Source: JAJDXW01 sp965214795
Lineage (GTDB): Bacteria > Pseudomonadota > Gammaproteobacteria > HK1
NCBI GenBank assembly: GCA_965214795.1
Contig: OZ243976.1
Coordinates: 620,001 to 684,000, forward strand
Length of the DNA stretch: 64,000 nt
Direction: 5' to 3'
Within the stretch, counting starts at the first letter, position 1; the number at the start of each line of letters is the position of its first letter. A program made the position numbers and the translations under genes. The notes below the pieces were generated by a model, which saw only the letters and a program-made list of their open reading frames with translations, was not told where the DNA came from and searched no databases. Positions 1 to 9,233 of this stretch are shown here, piece after piece.

Positions 1-305
1 CGCGGCGCCGAGCGCGCGGTCCACGCCAGCGCCTTCTGCCCCCCTCGCTGCTTCGATTCGTCCTTCGCCGGCAGGGTGAACAGCCCGAGCCCCTCCAGAT
101 GTTCGAGCACACGCCGCGCCAAGCGCGCGCGCGGCGCCCCGCCAGGGGTGTGCCAGTTCAGGTGCTCGCAGATCGTGAGCCCGAGCTCGTGCCGGCTCAG
201 CCCCGCACACTCGCGCACGGTGCGCTGGAGGTCGGCGATCTGACGCCGGGTCAGGCGCCGGCCGAAGAAGGTGGTCGACTTGAGCTTTCGGATGGCCTCG
301 TCCAT
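1..305 (-). CDS. DUF4338 (DruA-like) protein, N-terminal part, runs off window
   Basis: The reverse strand reads an open frame from an ATG at 305, preceded by a strong ribosome binding site (GGGAGGAA), to the window edge, giving 101 residues and no stop. The protein starts MDEAIRKLK and continues FFGRRLTRRQIADL, then CAGLSRHELG, ICEHLNWHTPGG and LEHLEGLGLFTLP. This pattern (FxGR..s..e...Ir, GlSR.EL...iCe.l.W..pnG, fLe.Le..GLl.LP) is typical of the N-terminal region of DUF4338 proteins. That family includes DruA of the Druantia anti-phage system and many proteins carried by insertion-like elements. Because the C-terminal part lies outside the window, a Druantia role cannot be separated from a mobile-element role. 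The neighbouring UbiA gene is cut nearby, which favours a mobile element. Confidence 0.6.
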   Translation of the reverse strand, partial: MDEAIRKLKSTTFFGRRLTRRQIADLQRTVRECAGLSRHELGLTICEHLNWHTPGGAPRARLARRVLEHLEGLGLFTLPAKDESKQRGGQKALAWTARSAP

Positions 306-410
306 CGGTTCCTCCCAAAGACAGCTCCACCCGCTGATGGTGTCACCGAGGGGGGCGTGTGTCAAGGCCCTTGGGAAGGGCCGGAGAAGGAGGCTGTTAT
401 CCATCTTGAA

Positions 411-1847
411 TCAATGGGTTGTGGAAATGAAACCCAAACCTGAAGACGGCTCTGTCAAAATGAATGCCATTGCCCCCCCCCCGCGACAGGCGAGGAGCGC
501 CATGCGCCCCAGCCAGTAGAGCAGCAACGGGCAGATCAGCCACAGCAACTCCGGGCGGGCATAGCGCTCACCCGTCTCCGGGCTCTGGATGTAGAGGGTC
601 AGAATCACCACCGAGGCCACGCCGCTCGCCGCGCCCAGCGCCGCCATCACGGGAAAATCCTCGGCAAGATAGGCCCGACCGCCGGACGCGGATCCGCCGG
701 CCTCACGCAGGGCACGCAGCTCGCCCTGCCGCTTGACGATGGCCAGGGCGAGGAACAGGAACAGGAAAAAGGCGAGCAGCCAGGGCGACAGCGCAACCGA
801 CACCGCCGACGCGCCGGCCAGCACACGGACCGCATAGAGCATGGCGAGGGTCACCACGTCGATGAAGGTCTTGCGCTTCAGCGACAGCGAGTAGGCGCAG
901 GTCACGGCCAGATACAGAAGGACCCAGAGCCCCGCCGCGGCGGACAGCCAGAACGCCAGGGCGAGGCCGCCCGACGCCAGCGCGGCGCCGATGCCGATCA
1001 TCGGCAGCAGCGGCACCCTCCCCGCAGCCATCGGGCGGTGGCGCTTGACCGGGTGCCGGCGGTCGTGCGGGAGATCAAGCAGGTCGTTCAGCAGGTAGGC
1101 GCCCGACGCCACCGCCGACAGCGCCGCGAACATCCCGGCGGCCACCAGATACGGCCCCGCGACGGTCTCGTGCGCCGCGGCGAGGGGAACGAACACCAGC
1201 ACGTTCTTCACCCACTGGTGCGGCCGCAACGCCCGGAACCGGTCGAGCGGACCGCCGCCGAGCCCAGGCAGGAACCGGGCCTCGCCGTCCAGCGCCCGCA
1301 CCTTGCGCGCGAGGCCCGCCGGAAGACCGACCCCGATGGCCCGGCGCGCCCGCTTCCAGACCGCCAGATCGCGCCGCTCGTTGCCGATGTAATCGAACCC
1401 GCGCTCGCCGAAACGTCCGACCAGAGCGGCCGCCTTGGCCTCGCCCACCAGGTTGGTGCGGCCATCCGAAGCGAGACAGCCCGCCGCTCCCACCGTCTCG
1501 GCGAGCGGCGCCACCGCTCGCTCGTCGGAGGCGGAGGCCAGCCAGACCGCGCGTCCCGCGGCCTGCGCGGCGGCGGTCTCCTCCAGCACGGCCGGGTTCA
1601 ACGCCAGCGTGTCGGGCGGCAACGGAACCGCCTGCGCGATCCTGCGTTTCAGCCCGGCGCGTCCCCTCACCATCGAGGCGGCCAGCCAGAACGGCAGGGC
1701 GAACAGGCTGAGCGGCGAGACCGAGAGCAGCCGGGCGATCCCCTCGATCAGCAGATCCCCGCCGATCAGCGAGCCGTCGACATCAACGACCAGCGGCGCT
1801 TCCGTAGGCGCCCCGTCGGTCGTCCGGCAGGTCTGCTCGCGCCGCAT
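411..1847 (-). CDS. UbiA-family prenyltransferase with N-terminal HAD domain, C-terminally truncated
   Basis: The start is the ATG at 1847, preceded by GGGAGA; an earlier in-frame ATG at 1940 has no family similarity. The N-terminus carries a haloacid-dehalogenase motif I (VVDVDGSLIGGD). The C-terminal half has UbiA hallmarks: LRPHQWVKNVLVF, the Asp-rich NDLLDLPHDRRHP that binds prenyl diphosphate, the second Asp site near DVVTLAMLYAVRVLAG, and several hydrophobic helices. Related proteins transfer a prenyl group, or resemble decaprenyl-phosphate phosphoribosyltransferase, in the inner membrane. The end is abnormal: after RMALLACRGGG the frame enters a C10/G10 homopolymer (about 472-482) and ends with residues unlike the family. 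About one to two transmembrane helices are missing, so the gene is probably broken by the event that brought in the DUF4338 gene. Confidence 0.75.
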   Translation of the reverse strand: MRREQTCRTTDGAPTEAPLVVDVDGSLIGGDLLIEGIARLLSVSPLSLFALPFWLAASMVRGRAGLKRRIAQAVPLPPDTLALNPAVLEETAAAQAAGRAVWLASASDERAVAPLAETVGAAGCLASDGRTNLVGEAKAAALVGRFGERGFDYIGNERRDLAVWKRARRAIGVGLPAGLARKVRALDGEARFLPGLGGGPLDRFRALRPHQWVKNVLVFVPLAAAHETVAGPYLVAAGMFAALSAVASGAYLLNDLLDLPHDRRHPVKRHRPMAAGRVPLLPMIGIGAALASGGLALAFWLSAAAGLWVLLYLAVTCAYSLSLKRKTFIDVVTLAMLYAVRVLAGASAVSVALSPWLLAFFLFLFLALAIVKRQGELRALREAGGSASGGRAYLAEDFPVMAALGAASGVASVVILTLYIQSPETGERYARPELLWLICPLLLYWLGRMALLACRGGGAMAFILTEPSSGLGFISTTH

Positions 1848-2350
1848 GGTCTCCCGCCGGATGCTCCAGGACAAATGGCCGTCATGGCCGCTGCGATATC
1901 CATCGCGGTGGCGAACCGTCCGTGCCGCGATCGTGCGCAACGTCGAAGACCGGCATTATCGAGATGGCTTCCGGAGAAGGCAACGCCCCTCGAACAGCGC
2001 CCCGCGCGCTACGCCCCCGGCGCAGCGGGGAATCCTCCCGCGCTCTACCTGTTACATGACCGGCGGGGTGTGCACAATATCAAGCGAATGCTTCGTGCAC
2101 TGAGGCTGACGCAGGGTTGCAGTTTCCTCCTGTATTGGAGTTATGGATGATGTCGGGAAAATGGAGCAGGTGTGATGTTCGAGGGGTGTTCGAGGGGCGC
2201 AGCGCGCCGGGCGCTTGTCGTGTCGTCATTGGTGGTTGACGATCGGAGGCGGAAGCGGGCGAACGGACGTCTTTTTCGGTGCCTCGGTGCCCGTTTCAAA
2301 TGGGGGTACCCCGCCCCCTCTCGCCGCAACCGTGGATGGGCGGGGCAGGT

Positions 2351-2374
2351 CGGATTGGCCGAAGGCGTAATCCG
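2351..2374 (+). repeat. REP-like palindromic repeat
   Basis: CGGATTGGCCGAAGGCGTAA is the core of a GTCGG-TTNGCCGAAGGCGNNNCCCGACA palindrome. Related copies lie at 2479-2506 (inverted), 4038-4070, 13614-13641 and 27148-27175, all outside or at the very end of genes. Similar intergenic palindromes occur widely in proteobacterial genomes. Confidence 0.7.
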
Positions 2375-2478
2375 GCACCGGCCGCGGCCCGGAGCGGGAC
2401 ACGCGACAACCCGGTAGAGAGGTGGAAGGGGCAGGTCGGACAAGCAAGGCATGGTCCCACGGGGACGCCCCCGCGAGT

Positions 2479-2506
2479 TGTCGGGTTACGCCTTCGGTTA
2501 ACCTGT
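2479..2506 (-). repeat. REP-like palindromic repeat, inverted copy
   Basis: TGTCGGGTTACGCCTTCGGT lies in opposite orientation to the copy at 2351-2374. The two could pair into a long hairpin about 155 bp across, as paired REP elements often do. Confidence 0.7.
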
Positions 2507-2915
2507 ATATGGCCTCCTCCCGATTGCAAGGCGCCGCTCGGCGCTGACCGGGGTCATCCCACTCTACGGTTCCGGATGGGGTTCCGGATGGCAACGAGGG
2601 GCCGGGACGGCGCTCGCCGCGCGCGACCGGGCCGAGCGGCTGCATCCACGCGGCCCGCAGGACCCCCCGAGGGCACGAATAAGGGCGCTCCGGCCAACCC
2701 GGTGCGGATGAGCGGCCCGCGTGGGAGAGTCCCGCGGCGCTGACAGCGACAGGACCGCTGCCGTACATCCGGCCTGCCCGAGGCGACCGAGGCCCGAGCC
2801 GGAACGGGAAATCGCCCTTGCAGGCAACGGACGGGCGGCGGACGGGAACGACAGCGAGAGCGAGAACCGGAACAGGAACGAGCGCGGAAACGGCAACGAG
2901 AACGGGAGACACAAG

Positions 2916-3899
2916 ATGCAGTATCGACCCCTTGGACGGACCGGGGTGCAGGTCTCGGAGCTCTGCTTCGGCACCATGTCGTTCGGCGGCGACGCGAACG
3001 AGGAGACCTCGGCTGCGATGTACGCGGCGTGCCGCGACGCGGGCATCAACTTCTTCGACACCGCCGACAATTACTGCGGCGGGGAATCCGAGCGCATCCT
3101 CGGGCGCCTCATGCGGGGGGACCGCGACGATCTCGTGATCGCGACCAAGTGCTGCAGCCCGCAGGGGGACGACGTCAACGCCCGCGGCACCTCCCGCCGC
3201 CACGTGACGCGGGCCGTCGAGGCGAGCCTCCGCCGCCTCGGTACCGACCGGGTGGACATCCTATTCCTGCATCAGTTCGACGCGCGTACCCCCATCGACG
3301 AGCAGATGCGGGGACTCGAGGACCTGGTCCGATCCGGCAAGGTGCTCTATCCGGCGGCCAGCAACTACGCCGCATGGCAGACCCTCGCCGCCCTCGCGGT
3401 GCAGGCGCGTCATGGATGGTCACGCCTCGAGGTCCTCGAACCGATGTACAACCTCGTCAAGCGCCAGGCGGAGGTCGAGATACTGCCGATGGCGGAGGCC
3501 CACGAGCTGGCGGTCATCCCCTACAGCCCGGCCGCGGGCGGCCTCCTCTCCGGGAAATATGCGGGCGGGGGCGGGAGCGGGGGTAGCGACCGGAGCCGGC
3601 TCCACACCAACCGGATGTACCAGGTCCGCTACGGGGAGGAATGGATGCACGACACCGCCGCGCGCTTCGCGGCGTTCTGCCGCGACCGGGGACTCCATCC
3701 GGTGAGCGCGGCGGTCGCGTGGGTGGGCGCGCATCCGGCCGTCACCGCCCCGATTGTCGGCGCTCGCAACCTCGACCAGCTCCGCGCCTCGCTCGACTCG
3801 GTGTCGATCGACATGACACCGTCGCTCAGGGCGGAGCTCGCCGCCCTCTCGCGCACCCCGCCGCCCGCGACGGACCGCTTGGAGGAACAGGCCGGCTGA
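2916..3899 (+). CDS. Aldo/keto reductase
   Basis: The start ATG at 2916 follows GGGAGACACAAG and gives 327 residues. It is an NADPH-dependent (beta/alpha)8-barrel oxidoreductase reducing or oxidising carbonyl groups. The catalytic tetrad is visible: Asp48 and Tyr53 in FFDTADNY, Lys78 in IATKC, and His119 in FLHQFD. The C-terminal cofactor site is marked by APIVGARNLDQL. The opening QYRPLGRTGVQVSELCFGTM is typical of the AKR11/12-like bacterial group; the substrate cannot be told. Residues about 217-226 are a Gly-rich insertion (AGGGGSGGSD) in the loop after LLSGKY, one of several low-complexity loops in this genome. It stands alone, with a flavin monooxygenase gene convergent to it. Confidence 0.85.
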   Translation: MQYRPLGRTGVQVSELCFGTMSFGGDANEETSAAMYAACRDAGINFFDTADNYCGGESERILGRLMRGDRDDLVIATKCCSPQGDDVNARGTSRRHVTRAVEASLRRLGTDRVDILFLHQFDARTPIDEQMRGLEDLVRSGKVLYPAASNYAAWQTLAALAVQARHGWSRLEVLEPMYNLVKRQAEVEILPMAEAHELAVIPYSPAAGGLLSGKYAGGGGSGGSDRSRLHTNRMYQVRYGEEWMHDTAARFAAFCRDRGLHPVSAAVAWVGAHPAVTAPIVGARNLDQLRASLDSVSIDMTPSLRAELAALSRTPPPATDRLEEQAG

Positions 3900-4037
3900 C
3901 GGACGGAGCGGCGGCTCGTCCACCGGCGGCGCTCGCGAACGAGAGCGCAGCCCCAGGCAGGTCGTATACGGCAGCAATCCTGCCCCTGGCCCGCCGAGGG
4001 GTTGCCCGCCCGGGCAGGCGGCGGCCCGAACGAGGCG

Positions 4038-4070
4038 TGTCGGATTACGCTCCGCTCGCCCGACCTGCCG
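4038..4070. repeat. REP-like palindrome overlapping a gene end
   Basis: GTCGGATTACGCTCCGCTCG is followed by CCCGACC. The copy lies on the 3' end of the flavin monooxygenase gene and supplies its stop codon and last codons. Confidence 0.6.
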
Positions 4071-5370
4071 CTCTGCGGCCGACCCGACCCCCCTGCCGAG
4101 GGGCGGCCGGCCCCTGCCCTCCTTCGGCGGGCGAACGCGCTCCGATGTGGGCGGCGAGCTTGCCCACGAGGTCGCGGGCATCGTCGCCCGCGCCATGGAT
4201 GAAGCTCGACTTGCGCCGCCGCAGGAAGTTGAGGCCGATGCGGTAGAGCCCGGGCGCGTCGCATACCACCCCGCCGTCGTGGCGGAGCCGTCCCCTGCGG
4301 TCGAGCACGGGCACGTGGAGCCACGAATGGTCGGGCTCGAACCCGGTCGCCCAGATGACCGTCCCGATACCCTCCCCGGCAAGGTCGAGCACCAGCGGGG
4401 GCGATTCCTCCACCCGGGTGGGAGCGAACCGGTGGGCCGGCTCCACCTCGCCGTCGAGGCCGTGCTCGGCGATCCATTCGTCGATGGTGTCGAGCAACCG
4501 GCCGAGCTTGAGATCGGCGAGGGTGCACTTGTGGCGAAGCGACCCCGAGAACTGCGCCCTGCCGCCTGCGAACCCGGCCAGCCGGCCCACCAGGCGGACC
4601 CCCTGCCCGGTGAGCGCATTGAGATCCAGGGTGGCCCGTTCCGGAGTCCCCACGAGCTGAGGCGCCGGCACCCGGCGCGCCCGCACGATATCGTCGACCT
4701 CGTCGTAGCGCTCGTCGTGGAGCCCGGTCCGGTCCATCCACCACAGGATGTCCTTCCCGCGATAGGTCCGCGGCATGCGGACGTGCTCACCCACCGCGAG
4801 GGTCACCGGGCGCCCCGAGCGGTGCACCTCGTCCGCGATCTGGACCCCCGTCGCGGAGGCGCCCACCACGAGCACCCCGCCGCCCGGAAGCGCCGAGGGG
4901 CGGCGGTAGTCCATCGGCGTCACCGACTCGACACTCCGGGGGAGGGCGGCGGCGAAGGGAGGCACCTTCGGAAGGTTGCATCCGCCGCTCGCGAGCACCA
5001 CTGTTGCCGAGCGCCACACCCCGCGGTCGGTCACGACCTCGTAGCCGGCGCCGTTCGGGCGGACCGACCCGACGGTGGTGCGGGTCTCGAGGGGCGGGTC
5101 CACCAGGCGGGCGTAGCGCTCGAGGAACGCCACCACTTCGGCCACGTCCATGAAGCCGTCGGGATCGTCTCCGTCGTAGGCGAGGCCGGGAACCCGGGTC
5201 TGCCAGTTGGGAGTGAGGAGCCGGAGCGAATCCCATCGCTCCGTGCGCCACGAATGGGCCACCTCGCCGCGCTCGATCACCACGTGGTCGATCGAGCTCG
5301 CGGCGAGGCAGCGGCTGACGGCGAGGCCGGCATGCCCGGCCCCCACCACCACCGCGGACGTGCGGTGCAT
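4045..5370 (-). CDS. Flavin-containing monooxygenase / NAD(P)-binding FAD oxidoreductase
   Basis: The start is taken at the ATG at 5370 (MHRTSAVVVGAGHAG). A GTG at 5433 overlapping the OsmC stop would add 21 residues of no clear value. Two Rossmann fingerprints are present: VVVGAGHAG near residue 9 for FAD and VLVVGASATG near residue 170 for NAD(P)H. The segment HSWRTERWDSLRLLTPNW follows the first. This arrangement is that of the FMO/Baeyer-Villiger-like TrkA-type oxidoreductases. It lies just downstream of an OsmC gene on the same strand and may be cotranscribed with it. The last residues after about 420 are rich in Gly, Arg and Pro and coincide with a REP-like repeat, so the true end of the fold is earlier. 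Confidence 0.8.
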   Translation of the reverse strand: MHRTSAVVVGAGHAGLAVSRCLAASSIDHVVIERGEVAHSWRTERWDSLRLLTPNWQTRVPGLAYDGDDPDGFMDVAEVVAFLERYARLVDPPLETRTTVGSVRPNGAGYEVVTDRGVWRSATVVLASGGCNLPKVPPFAAALPRSVESVTPMDYRRPSALPGGGVLVVGASATGVQIADEVHRSGRPVTLAVGEHVRMPRTYRGKDILWWMDRTGLHDERYDEVDDIVRARRVPAPQLVGTPERATLDLNALTGQGVRLVGRLAGFAGGRAQFSGSLRHKCTLADLKLGRLLDTIDEWIAEHGLDGEVEPAHRFAPTRVEESPPLVLDLAGEGIGTVIWATGFEPDHSWLHVPVLDRRGRLRHDGGVVCDAPGLYRIGLNFLRRRKSSFIHGAGDDARDLVGKLAAHIGARSPAEGGQGPAAPRQGGRVGRRAAGRASGA

Positions 5371-5429
5371 GCCGGCGGTCACCCGAACCCGACGGTCACC
5401 GGACCTCCGCGGTTCCCCGATCCCGGCGA

Positions 5430-5993
5430 TCACCCGACCTCGACGGTCACGTTCGTCGGGTTGGTCAGGATGTCGAACACCGCCGAGCGCTTCTGCGACT
5501 GGGCGACAAGCGCCTCGACCTCGTCCGGGGTGGCGTCGGCGTCGATGTCGTACTTGACCCGAATGCCGCTGAATCCGTTCCGGACGTCGAGGTCGGCGCC
5601 CAATATGCCCTGGATGTCCATGTCACCTTCGACCGTCGCCCGGACCGAGCGGAGCTGGATGTCCCGATTCTGGGCGACGGCGGCGACGCCGGCGGTGAGG
5701 CAGCTCGCCAGCCCGACGAGGACGATCTCGACCGGGGTGGCCGCGTTGTCCTCCGCGGCGAACACGAGGGGATGGTCGGATTCGAAGCCGAAGGGCGACC
5801 TGTGGGCGTGCTCGTCGCCGAGGCCGAAGTAGCCTTCCACCGACGAACGGCTGTGGGTTCCGCGGAGCCACTCGTTGGTGGCCCGCCACACGAACTTGCC
5901 CGCCTCCGGCGTCTCGCCCAACGCCTCCCGGGCATCGAGCAGGGCTTCGACGTTGACGCCGTTGTCGGCGAGCTTCTCTTGCGTTGCACTCAT
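5430..5993 (-). CDS. OsmC family peroxiredoxin-like protein
   Basis: 187 residues starting MSATQEKLADNG. The central block GDEHAHRSPFGFESDHPLVF followed by ATPVEIVLVGLASCLTAG matches OsmC/Ohr-type proteins, in which the Cys of ASCLTAG is the peroxidatic thiol and thiol-dependent reduction of organic hydroperoxides is the usual role. The second family position reads QSQKRSAVFD with Ser instead of Cys, as in the YhfA-like subgroup, so a classical two-Cys cycle is doubtful. The stop at 5430 overlaps a possible GTG start of the downstream monooxygenase gene, which suggests an operon. Confidence 0.85.
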   Translation of the reverse strand: MSATQEKLADNGVNVEALLDAREALGETPEAGKFVWRATNEWLRGTHSRSSVEGYFGLGDEHAHRSPFGFESDHPLVFAAEDNAATPVEIVLVGLASCLTAGVAAVAQNRDIQLRSVRATVEGDMDIQGILGADLDVRNGFSGIRVKYDIDADATPDEVEALVAQSQKRSAVFDILTNPTNVTVEVG

Positions 5994-6766
5994 GGGAGTC
6001 TCCTGTACCAGAGAGTCGGTTTCGTCAGCCGGCGGCCAGAGGCCGGGATTCCGGACGATGGGGGTACGAAACGCCCGGAGGGCCGGCGGCCCTCCGGGCC
6101 GGTCAGGTACCGGAGCCGGCTACGAACCGCCGCCCGGGAGGCGCGGACGGCCACCCCGAGAGTGCAGACGGAACGATGCCCCGAAAGGGGCGAAAGACGG
6201 GGCGCACAGGACCAACATCCGGCGGTCTCCTCTCTCGCTTCCTACGCGCTCTTTCTTCGAGCGCCGAGAGCGGTTCTCCGCCTTCGGCTGACTCATCGAT
6301 CAGGCATTGGCACCGCACGAAGCGGTTGCCGCGGCTTCAAAGGGCCTGTCCCTCCACCGCTCTGGATGAGCGCGTCCTGACGCGGACAGTGAAGCAGAAA
6401 TCGGCGCGCGCTTCAACCGACAGCCTTGTCCGACAGCCTTGTCCGATGACCCATGAGCCTGAAGGAGGCGCGTGATTCCAACGTGCGGCTCATGCCGCTC
6501 GTCCGTCCCGGAAGGGGAAGGGTCCGGCGTTCGGGGCGGCCGGATCAGCGCCGGCACGGCCGGAGACGCGCAGCGGCCGCCCATCCGCAGATCTCGATTC
6601 CGGCTGCACCGAGCCGAAGCCGGATGGTGCACGGCGCGAAGATCGTCCGGTCTCGACCATGGCGCGATTGTAGGCCCGGGGCACGGGCGGCTGTCGGGGT
6701 CTGCCGGGGTCCGCCGGACAGTATCCGGAGCACCGCCGGCCGATCGCGTTCGGAAGTGGACCGGGC
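5994..6766. other. Intergenic region, 0.77 kb, with one strong palindrome
   Basis: No gene was recognised between the OsmC gene and the end of the TRAP operon, both on the minus strand. The only clear structure is the palindrome at 6074-6098. Confidence 0.5.
6074..6098. terminator. Perfect 12-bp palindrome, possible terminator
   Basis: CCCGGAGGGCCG at 6074-6085 and its exact complement at 6087-6098 are separated by a single base. There is no T-run, so intrinsic termination is uncertain. It lies about 670 bp past the end of the TRAP operon and upstream of the OsmC gene. Confidence 0.35.
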
Positions 6767-8083
6767 TCAGCGGTCGATGAGCCCGGGGAGGAACAGGGTG
6801 AGCTGAGGGAAGGCGATGAGGAGGGCGACGACCGCGAGCGCGAGCCCGATGAACGGGGCCACCGAACCGATGATCTGCTGCATGGTGGTCGATGCGGGAG
6901 CCGCCCCCCGGATCACGAAGAGGAGCAGGCCGAAGGGCGGGGTCGCGAGGCTGATCTCGAGGATCATCAGCATCAGCACCCCGAACCCGATCGGGTGATA
7001 CCCGATCCCCTCCACCACCGGCAGGAACAGGGGCACGGTGATCATCATCATGCTCACCTGGTCCATGAAGCAGCCGAGCACCATCAGCACCGCGAGCATC
7101 CCGATGAGGACGGCGAGGGGGGCGAGGTCCGCCCCGAGTACCACCCGGGCGAGCCCGGTCGATGCCTCGGAGAAGGCGAGGATCTGGGAGAAGGTGATCG
7201 ACCCGCAGATGATGAAGAGCGTCATGACCGTGAAGCGGAGGGTCTGGCGCATCGCGACGAGAAAGCTCGCCCACGTGAGGCGGCGGTAGAGGGCGGCGGC
7301 GGCGAGCGACGCCATCGCCCCGAGGGCGGCGGACTCGGTAGGGGTCGCGAAGCCCCCGACGATGCTCCCCACGATGACGACGAAGATGCCCATGAGGGGG
7401 AGCACGTATTTGAGGAAGGGCACGATGCGTTCGCGCCAGCCCATGTCGCCGACGTCGTAGGGAGGCGCCAGCTCGGGATTGAGCCGACACCGGACGAGGA
7501 TGTACACCACGAAGAGGGCGGCCAGGATGAGGGCGGGGATCACCGCGCCGACCAGAAGGCCCGAGATGGGGATCTGGGCGATGCTCCCGAGGAGCACCGC
7601 AAGGGCGGAGGGCGGGATGAGCATGGCGAGCCCGCCCACCGCGACGATGGGGCCGATCGAGATCGCGGGCCGGTAGCCCCGTCGGTACATCTCCGGGAGC
7701 AGGGTGCTCCCCAGCATCGCGGTGTTGGCGATGGTGGAACCGGAGAGCGAGGAGAAGATCGTTCCGCCCGCGACCGCGACCAGGGAGAGGCGCCCCGGTA
7801 CCCGGGCGATGAGCCGGTCCACCGCGTCGATCGCCTGACCCGCGACGCCGGTGTGGAACATGATCTCGCCCATCAGGATGAAGAGGGGGATCGGGAGGAG
7901 CGCGAAGCTCTGGGCCGCGTCCACCGCATTGCGGACGAGCTGCTCGAGGCCGATCGCCCCGCCCATGAATACGAACGCCCCCGCGAGGTTGACCGCGAAG
8001 AAGGCGAACACCACCGGGAGCCCGAGCATCATCAGGGCGACGAGGCCGCCGATGAGGATGATGAGGACCTCGTACCACTCCAT
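6767..8083 (-). CDS. dctM: TRAP transporter large permease (DctM)
   Basis: 438 residues, almost entirely hydrophobic with about a dozen predicted membrane segments. The N-terminus WYEVLIILIGGLVALMMLG and internal blocks such as GGTIFSSLSGSTIANTAMLG and GLAMLIPPSALAVLLG are characteristic of the DctM subunit of tripartite ATP-independent periplasmic transporters. This subunit forms the ion-coupled channel for organic anions. Its partners DctQ (8373-9086) and DctP (9234-10199) lie upstream on the same strand. The gap to dctQ is unusually large (289 bp) and holds a tandem repeat. The substrate cannot be inferred from the sequence. Confidence 0.9.
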   Translation of the reverse strand: MEWYEVLIILIGGLVALMMLGLPVVFAFFAVNLAGAFVFMGGAIGLEQLVRNAVDAAQSFALLPIPLFILMGEIMFHTGVAGQAIDAVDRLIARVPGRLSLVAVAGGTIFSSLSGSTIANTAMLGSTLLPEMYRRGYRPAISIGPIVAVGGLAMLIPPSALAVLLGSIAQIPISGLLVGAVIPALILAALFVVYILVRCRLNPELAPPYDVGDMGWRERIVPFLKYVLPLMGIFVVIVGSIVGGFATPTESAALGAMASLAAAALYRRLTWASFLVAMRQTLRFTVMTLFIICGSITFSQILAFSEASTGLARVVLGADLAPLAVLIGMLAVLMVLGCFMDQVSMMMITVPLFLPVVEGIGYHPIGFGVLMLMILEISLATPPFGLLLFVIRGAAPASTTMQQIIGSVAPFIGLALAVVALLIAFPQLTLFLPGLIDR

Positions 8084-8161
8084 CCGGGGGCCCCGGCGGC
8101 GGTGCCGCTACCGCGGCCCGCGGCGCGGAGGCCGGACGGCGGCCGCCGTCCGGATCGGCAT

Positions 8162-8221
8162 GCGCTTTCCGGGCATGGGTCTTCCAGGCAAGCGCTTTCC
8201 GGGCACGGGCCTTCCGGGGGG
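8162..8221. repeat. Two-unit tandem repeat, about 30 bp
   Basis: GCGCTTTCCGGGCATGGGTC recurs 30 bases later as GCGCTTTCCGGGCACGGGCC, between dctQ and dctM. The surrounding 289 bp holds no gene. Confidence 0.7.
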
Positions 8222-8372
8222 CAGCTTCGTCACGCGGTGCGCGCCGGCCGGACGAATGCGGGCGAGGCGGCTCGGTCCCGGTGGTCCGACGACCTCCCGG
8301 CCTGTCGCGAGGGTCTCTCGAGCCGCACCCCGCGGGGCGGCCGGATCTCCCGGCCGCGCCAGGGGTGCGAGG

Positions 8373-9086
8373 TCAGAGCGCATCGGCCGAGCGCCCCGGT
8401 CCGAGACCGCCCGCCGGCCCCGCGGCGGGGGGGCGCACCACCCGGTGCAGGAAGATCGCGGCGAGCAGCAGGAAAACCGGCGGAGCGGCGGAGAACAGCC
8501 ACCATTCGGGGAATACGAAGGTCTCGTATACGAGGGTGCCGTCGGTGAAGGACCGCCACCACACCCGGCACGCGAACCAGAAGAGGAGGAGCGAGGCGGC
8601 GGCGCCGATCGCGTTCGCGCTTCGGTCCGCGCGGCGGCGGGCGGGCGGCGCGAGGCGGGCCGCGACCAGGTCCACCGTGATGTGTCCCCCGGATACGAGC
8701 ACCCACGGGGCAGCGAGGAAGGTGATGAGGTAGAGGAGGTACTCGGCGACGTCGAGCGACCAGGGCATCGAGAACCCGGCCATCTGCCGGCTCGCGATGT
8801 CGAGCGAGATGAGAAGCGCGAGGAAGGCGAGGAGGGTGCCCGCCACCGCGGCGAGCACCCGGCTCAACCGCGCGAGGGGGCGGGCCACGAAGCCCCGGTG
8901 AACCGCCCCCGCGCCCGACGGAGGCCTCGGGCCGCCGGGGTCCCGCGATCCGCCAGGGCCCCCCGGACCGCCCGGTCGATCCCGGCCGCCGCCCCGGGGC
9001 GACTCGCGCCCGCCTCCTTCGCTTCCGGGCGGCCGGGGACGGCCTCCACCGTTCCCGCCGCCGGCCGGCACCGCTCCGGCCATCAC
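8373..9086 (-). CDS. dctQ: TRAP transporter small permease (DctQ)
   Basis: The conserved part begins at about residue 66 (VARPLARLSRVLAAVAG) and has four hydrophobic segments. It includes the DctQ-like LLISLDIASRQMAG, AEYLLYLITFLAAPWVL and SGGHITVDLVAARL. DctQ is the small membrane subunit that joins the binding protein DctP and the channel DctM. The first about 60 residues are Gly/Pro/Arg-rich low complexity and have no counterpart in the family. A start nearer 8900 is possible, but no clear ribosome binding site decides it. Confidence 0.8.
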   Translation of the reverse strand: MMAGAVPAGGGNGGGRPRPPGSEGGGRESPRGGGRDRPGGPGGPGGSRDPGGPRPPSGAGAVHRGFVARPLARLSRVLAAVAGTLLAFLALLISLDIASRQMAGFSMPWSLDVAEYLLYLITFLAAPWVLVSGGHITVDLVAARLAPPARRRADRSANAIGAAASLLLFWFACRVWWRSFTDGTLVYETFVFPEWWLFSAAPPVFLLLAAIFLHRVVRPPAAGPAGGLGPGRSADAL

Positions 9087-9233
9087 CGTCGCTCACGCCG
9101 AGGGGGCGCCGCTGCCCGGCCCTCGACCCGCGCCGACCTCATCCGCTCCGCGAGCGGCGGCGGCCCCGTTCCGGCTCGGGCCGGCTTCGCCGCCTCCCGG
9201 AACCGCGGGCGTGGAAGGCATGGCGGTCGCCGC

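Larger units (their letters stand above)
1848..2915. other. Intergenic region without a recognisable gene
   Basis: About 1.07 kb between the divergent UbiA/HAD and aldo/keto reductase genes. Open frames here are GC-driven and show no family similarity. It contains an inverted pair of REP-like palindromes (2351-2374 and 2479-2506) and, at about 2790-2910, purine-rich degenerate short repeats of the type GGAACGG/GAACGAG that run up to the ribosome binding site of the reductase gene. Confidence 0.6.

Noticed and set aside
4147..5832. Plus-strand frame of 561 codons opposite the flavin monooxygenase and OsmC genes
   Set aside because: His/Arg/Pro-rich mirror of two genes with clear family motifs.
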